From Petrotoga sp. UBA5851 (GTDB taxonomy: Bacteria; Thermotogota; Thermotogae; Petrotogales; Petrotogaceae), in assembly GCA_002431635.1 (NCBI GenBank), contig DJGH01000057.1, forward strand, positions 1 to 13,523: 13,523 bases of DNA, in the 5' to 3' direction. This document shows positions 12,978-13,523 of the stretch, piece after piece. Positions within the stretch are counted from its first letter, which is position 1, and the number at the start of each line of letters is the position of its first letter. Under the pieces are notes generated by a model. It did not search any database. It was not told the origin of the DNA and saw only the letters and a list, made by a program, of their open reading frames with translations. Both the position numbers and the translations under genes were made by a program.

Positions 12978-13523
12978 TTATAGTTTTTCTAAAGCTTTGA
13001 GGGCAATCTGAGACCATGTTTCCATGTTGCTTATATCCATGTTTTTCAAATCATTTGTTGAAATCCACCTACCAGAAAAATTTTCTGTTTCTTTTATTTC
13101 AACCGACTCTGCCTGGGCTAAAAAAAGTAGACCTAAATGTACTCTAGAAACTGAATTTTCAGTGTCGTAAATAACACCTTTATAATCAAGGCGTTGAATA
13201 TTTTTAATATGCATTTCCTCATTTATTTCTCTGTTAAGCCCATTAAAGAAAGTCATTGTTGGTTGAATGGCATCATCGGACGGATTTATATGTCCTCCTA
13301 TCCCCACAGAAAGTTTTTCATGGAGCCGTTTTTCAGACTGCTTCTTAGTTCTTTTAACAAGAAAAACATCATTTTCTTTATTTATAAAAACCACATAAGG
13401 AATAATCTGTTTGAGAGATTCATCGGATTCAACAGAATCACGTAGTTTGAAGAAACATTTTTGGAACACCTTTTCCATTAGTGGAAAAGGGAAAAGCTGA
13501 AAAGGTGCTTCAAACTTGAGAAG
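12978..13523 (-). CDS. Nudix hydrolase (start probably beyond the right edge)
   Basis: The C-terminal 181 residues of a Nudix-fold phosphohydrolase acting on nucleoside-diphosphate-linked substrates; the true substrate is unknown. After a KQIIPYVVF strand, the Nudix box appears as GGHINPSD, an insertion, then GLNREINEEMHI, whose RE-x2-EE holds the metal-binding glutamates. Spacing between the glycine and RE is about seven residues longer than the standard box, and the first box glutamate is not evident. An ATG at 13478 could start a 166-residue form, but it has no SD, lies in an inverted repeat, and the frame stays open for all 15 codons to the edge. Relatives with the same KQIIPY region generally have about 40 more N-terminal residues. 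Thermotogota genomes also pair a Nudix gene with ispE, as I recall it. Confidence 0.85.
   Translation of the reverse strand, partial: LLKFEAPFQLFPFPLMEKVFQKCFFKLRDSVESDESLKQIIPYVVFINKENDVFLVKRTKKQSEKRLHEKLSVGIGGHINPSDDAIQPTMTFFNGLNREINEEMHIKNIQRLDYKGVIYDTENSVSRVHLGLLFLAQAESVEIKETENFSGRWISTNDLKNMDISNMETWSQIALKALEKL
13445..13515. repeat. Nested inverted repeats near the 5' part of the Nudix gene
   Basis: CCTTTTCCA (13469-13477) and TGGAAAAGG (13482-13490) form a perfect 9-base stem with loop TTAG. As an alternative, CACCTTTTC (13467-13475) pairs with GAAAAGGTG (13499-13507), and GTTTGAAG (13445-13452) pairs with CTTCAAAC (13508-13515), which directly adjoins it. The two foldings compete. The ATG at 13478 lies at the tip of the first stem. 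Confidence 0.5.

Overview
The window reads as AT-rich chromosomal DNA from a bacterium with strong AGGAGG-type Shine-Dalgarno (SD) sites, sigma-A-like promoters (TTGACA/TATAAT), frequent GTG and TTG starts, and a transcription-terminating purine riboswitch. These traits, together with a class II fructose bisphosphatase (GlpX), an AzgA-type purine permease, an M18 aminopeptidase and MEP-pathway IspE, suggest an anaerobic low-GC Bacillota (Clostridia-like) or a Thermotogota-like bacterium. The sequence alone does not settle which. No rRNA, tRNA or CRISPR array was seen.

Left edge (1-73): what looks like the outer end of an IS3-family (IS150-like) insertion sequence. Its transposase gene starts at 29 on the minus strand and runs out of the window. 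The element tip can fold back onto the transposase ribosome binding site.

Region 162-5223 (plus strand): one operon with an extended -10 promoter, six genes and a strong terminator. The first five genes overlap and encode a multi-subunit flavin/iron-sulphur amino-acid dehydrogenase: a [2Fe-2S] protein, an FAD/NAD(P)-fold subunit, a 4Fe-4S ferredoxin-like protein, a BFD-type [2Fe-2S] protein and a DAO-type FAD catalytic subunit. The sixth gene is a mitochondrial-type 1-pyrroline-5-carboxylate dehydrogenase. Together they most likely oxidise L-proline to glutamate without a classical PutA/PRODH barrel enzyme. This is the most notable system in the window. The domains normally fused in the alpha subunits of related oxidases are here spread over separate small genes.

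Region 5235-7899 (minus strand): an operon of an M18 aminopeptidase followed by two translationally coupled proteins of unknown function. Both carry a pattern faintly like a nitrilase fold without the catalytic cysteine. Divergent from it, glpX (8085-9149, plus) encodes class II fructose-1,6-bisphosphatase and ends at a bidirectional terminator shared with the convergent permease gene.

Region 9194-13523 (minus strand): in transcription order, a Nudix hydrolase (probably cut by the right edge), ispE, and a CPA1 potassium/proton antiporter with a C-terminal TrkA_C domain. A strong promoter overlapping the antiporter stop codon then drives a guanine/hypoxanthine-type purine riboswitch and a pbuG-like permease. 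The riboswitch antiterminator and terminator can both be drawn base by base, so purine uptake should be shut off when guanine or hypoxanthine is plentiful.
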